Under the pieces are notes generated by a model. It saw only the letters and a program-made list of their open reading frames with translations. It had not been told where the DNA came from and did no database searches. From Ahrensia sp. R2A130 (lineage in GTDB: Bacteria; Pseudomonadota; Alphaproteobacteria; Rhizobiales; Rhizobiaceae): DNA of 64,000 nucleotides. Positions 63,160 through 64,000 of the stretch are shown here, one piece after another (positions within the stretch are counted from its first letter, which is position 1; each line of letters begins with the position of its first letter). The position numbers and the translations under genes were made by a program. Location: positions 124,001-188,000 of the forward strand of contig NZ_AEEB01000003.1 of NCBI RefSeq assembly GCF_000179775.1, given 5' to 3'.

Positions 63160-63247
63160 TTTCGTGTTCCACTTCGTTTGCCCAAACTATCACCACACTG
63201 TTTGGCAAAATAAACGGGGCTTGTAACCCTGCGCAAATGCCGCGCTT

Positions 63248-63261
63248 TTCAAGCGCTTGAA
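63248..63261 (+). promoter_or_regulatory. Palindrome in the bcp/AsmA-like divergent region
   Basis: TTCAAGCGCTTGAA is a perfect 14-bp palindrome midway between the divergent starts of bcp and the AsmA-like gene. It is a possible operator; no regulator is known. Confidence 0.35.
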
Positions 63262-63370
63262 GGCGAGCTTCTGATTTGAGCCTGATGATGCTCGCGACTA
63301 GTGTCGTGGCAGGCTGGGTAAAGCTGATTCGCTGTCGGACAAGTCTGGCATAGGGGTGACGAACGCGGAC

Positions 63371-64000
63371 ATGATTGACGAGACGACCCTTGAACAACGG
63401 CCTGATCTTGCGCGTTTTCCGTCCGCGCAAGCCCAAACAGGTGCGCCGGTTGAAAAAGGCGCGCGCGACAGGTCGGGTAAGCCCAATCGCGCGGTGCGTT
63501 TCGTGGGTCGCTCGTTGGTTGTTTTGTTCATCGCTTTTGCCTGCATAGGTGGCGTGCTGTTCTACGCCCTGACGCAGGGGGGCGTTTCGAACGAGCAAAT
63601 GCGCGCGCAGTTGGAAAGCAGATTGTCCGCAGCTCTTGGGCCGTCGCTCACTGCAAAATTAGGTGAAACCGAAGTTGCGGTAGGGCGCGGCGGACTGTTG
63701 TCATTGGGAGCTTCTGATGCCCGTATCGTGGACGCCGCCTCCCGCACGTTAACGGCAGCTTCGCGTGTTGATGCAGAACTCGACCTTTGGGAATTGATGC
63801 AGGGGCGTATTCAGGCCCGATCCGTCAGTATTGCAGGTGGTGCATTGGATGTGTCGGCATTTGCAGTTCCTGAAACGGCGCAGCAGCCCGCCTCCGCGTG
63901 GTCAGGAGCGCTGGATTTCGAAAAGGCGCTGCGTCAACTCGGATCGGCGCTCGACAACATTGTCGCGTCCATCGACCGCGCTGGTCTGAAACAGTTTGAC
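63371..64000 (+). CDS. AsmA/DUF3971-like membrane-anchored protein (3' end outside window)
   Basis: An uninterrupted frame of 210 codons runs from an ATG at 63371 to the window edge. The product begins MIDETTLEQRPDLARF and has a single membrane helix (about residues 48-68, VVLFIAFACIGGVLFYAL). A periplasmic region follows with LGETEVAVGRGGLLSLGASDARIVD, the beta-strand pattern of AsmA-like/DUF3971 proteins involved in outer-membrane lipid transport. AGGGG lies upstream of the ATG. The C-terminus is missing, so the family call is tentative. It is divergent from bcp. Confidence 0.7.
   Translation, partial: MIDETTLEQRPDLARFPSAQAQTGAPVEKGARDRSGKPNRAVRFVGRSLVVLFIAFACIGGVLFYALTQGGVSNEQMRAQLESRLSAALGPSLTAKLGETEVAVGRGGLLSLGASDARIVDAASRTLTAASRVDAELDLWELMQGRIQARSVSIAGGALDVSAFAVPETAQQPASAWSGALDFEKALRQLGSALDNIVASIDRAGLKQFD

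Noticed and set aside
1..64000. tRNA, rRNA, CRISPR array, transposase or prophage genes
   Set aside because: None was recognised; no cloverleaf-like T-arm sequence, direct-repeat array or transposase reading frame was seen on either strand.

Overview
The window is chromosomal DNA from an alphaproteobacterium, most likely of the order Hyphomicrobiales (Rhizobiales) and plausibly marine. This rests on three things: the complete acpXL-fabZXL-fabF2XL-fabF1XL-adhXL-lpxXL cluster for very-long-chain acylation of lipid A, which is a hallmark of that order; the rluC/ATP12 gene pair typical of Alphaproteobacteria; and a taurine/sulfolactate gene set common in marine alphaproteobacteria. The DNA is moderately GC-rich and densely coding, with many 1-8 base start/stop overlaps.

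Layout. (1) 1-12480: the 3' part of the S10/spc/alpha ribosomal protein superoperon, from rplP (cut by the window edge) to rplQ, with secY, adk and rpoA. It is interrupted between rplO and secY by a strong intrinsic terminator, a probable Imm11-family gene with its own likely promoter, and a GATE-domain membrane protein. (2) 12500-20000: housekeeping and envelope genes: VOC protein, HtrA protease, rarA, PEGA lipoprotein, crcB, rluC, ATP12 chaperone, membrane adenylate cyclase. (3) 19960-26750, minus strand: glutathione-dependent formaldehyde oxidation (adhI and fghA, with two other genes between them), an orphan peptide-type ABC binding protein, a DUF922 putative protease and an M20 deacylase. 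(4) 27100-40350: an L,D-transpeptidase, then taurine catabolism: tpa and its MocR regulator tauR, a secreted GH25 muramidase and a small secreted protein, and then xsc-tauE-soeABC. (5) 40350-45780, minus strand: the lipid A C28 acyl-chain cluster. (6) 46000-55620: two sulfolactate-dehydrogenase-type genes (slcC, comC), a ferredoxin-reductase-like flavoprotein, an HSL-type esterase and a five-gene branched-chain-amino-acid-type ABC transporter. (7) 55770-64000: a small secreted protein, a hairpin-rich leader and prfB, then a repeat-rich plastic zone holding a secreted orphan and a methyltransferase flanked by two copies of a non-coding repeat. After it come an M23 peptidase, a DUF455 ferritin-like protein, bcp, and a partial AsmA/DUF3971-like gene cut by the right edge.

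How it fits together. Tpa would convert taurine plus pyruvate to sulfoacetaldehyde. Xsc would split this to acetyl phosphate and sulfite. SoeABC would oxidise sulfite in the cytoplasm and TauE could export sulfur anions. SlcC and ComC interconvert sulfolactate enantiomers through sulfopyruvate, which could join the same route at sulfoacetaldehyde. Sulfopyruvate decarboxylase, phosphotransacetylase and a recognisable taurine importer are not in this window. The adjacent Tat-exported ABC binding protein and its transporter are candidates for sulfonate uptake.
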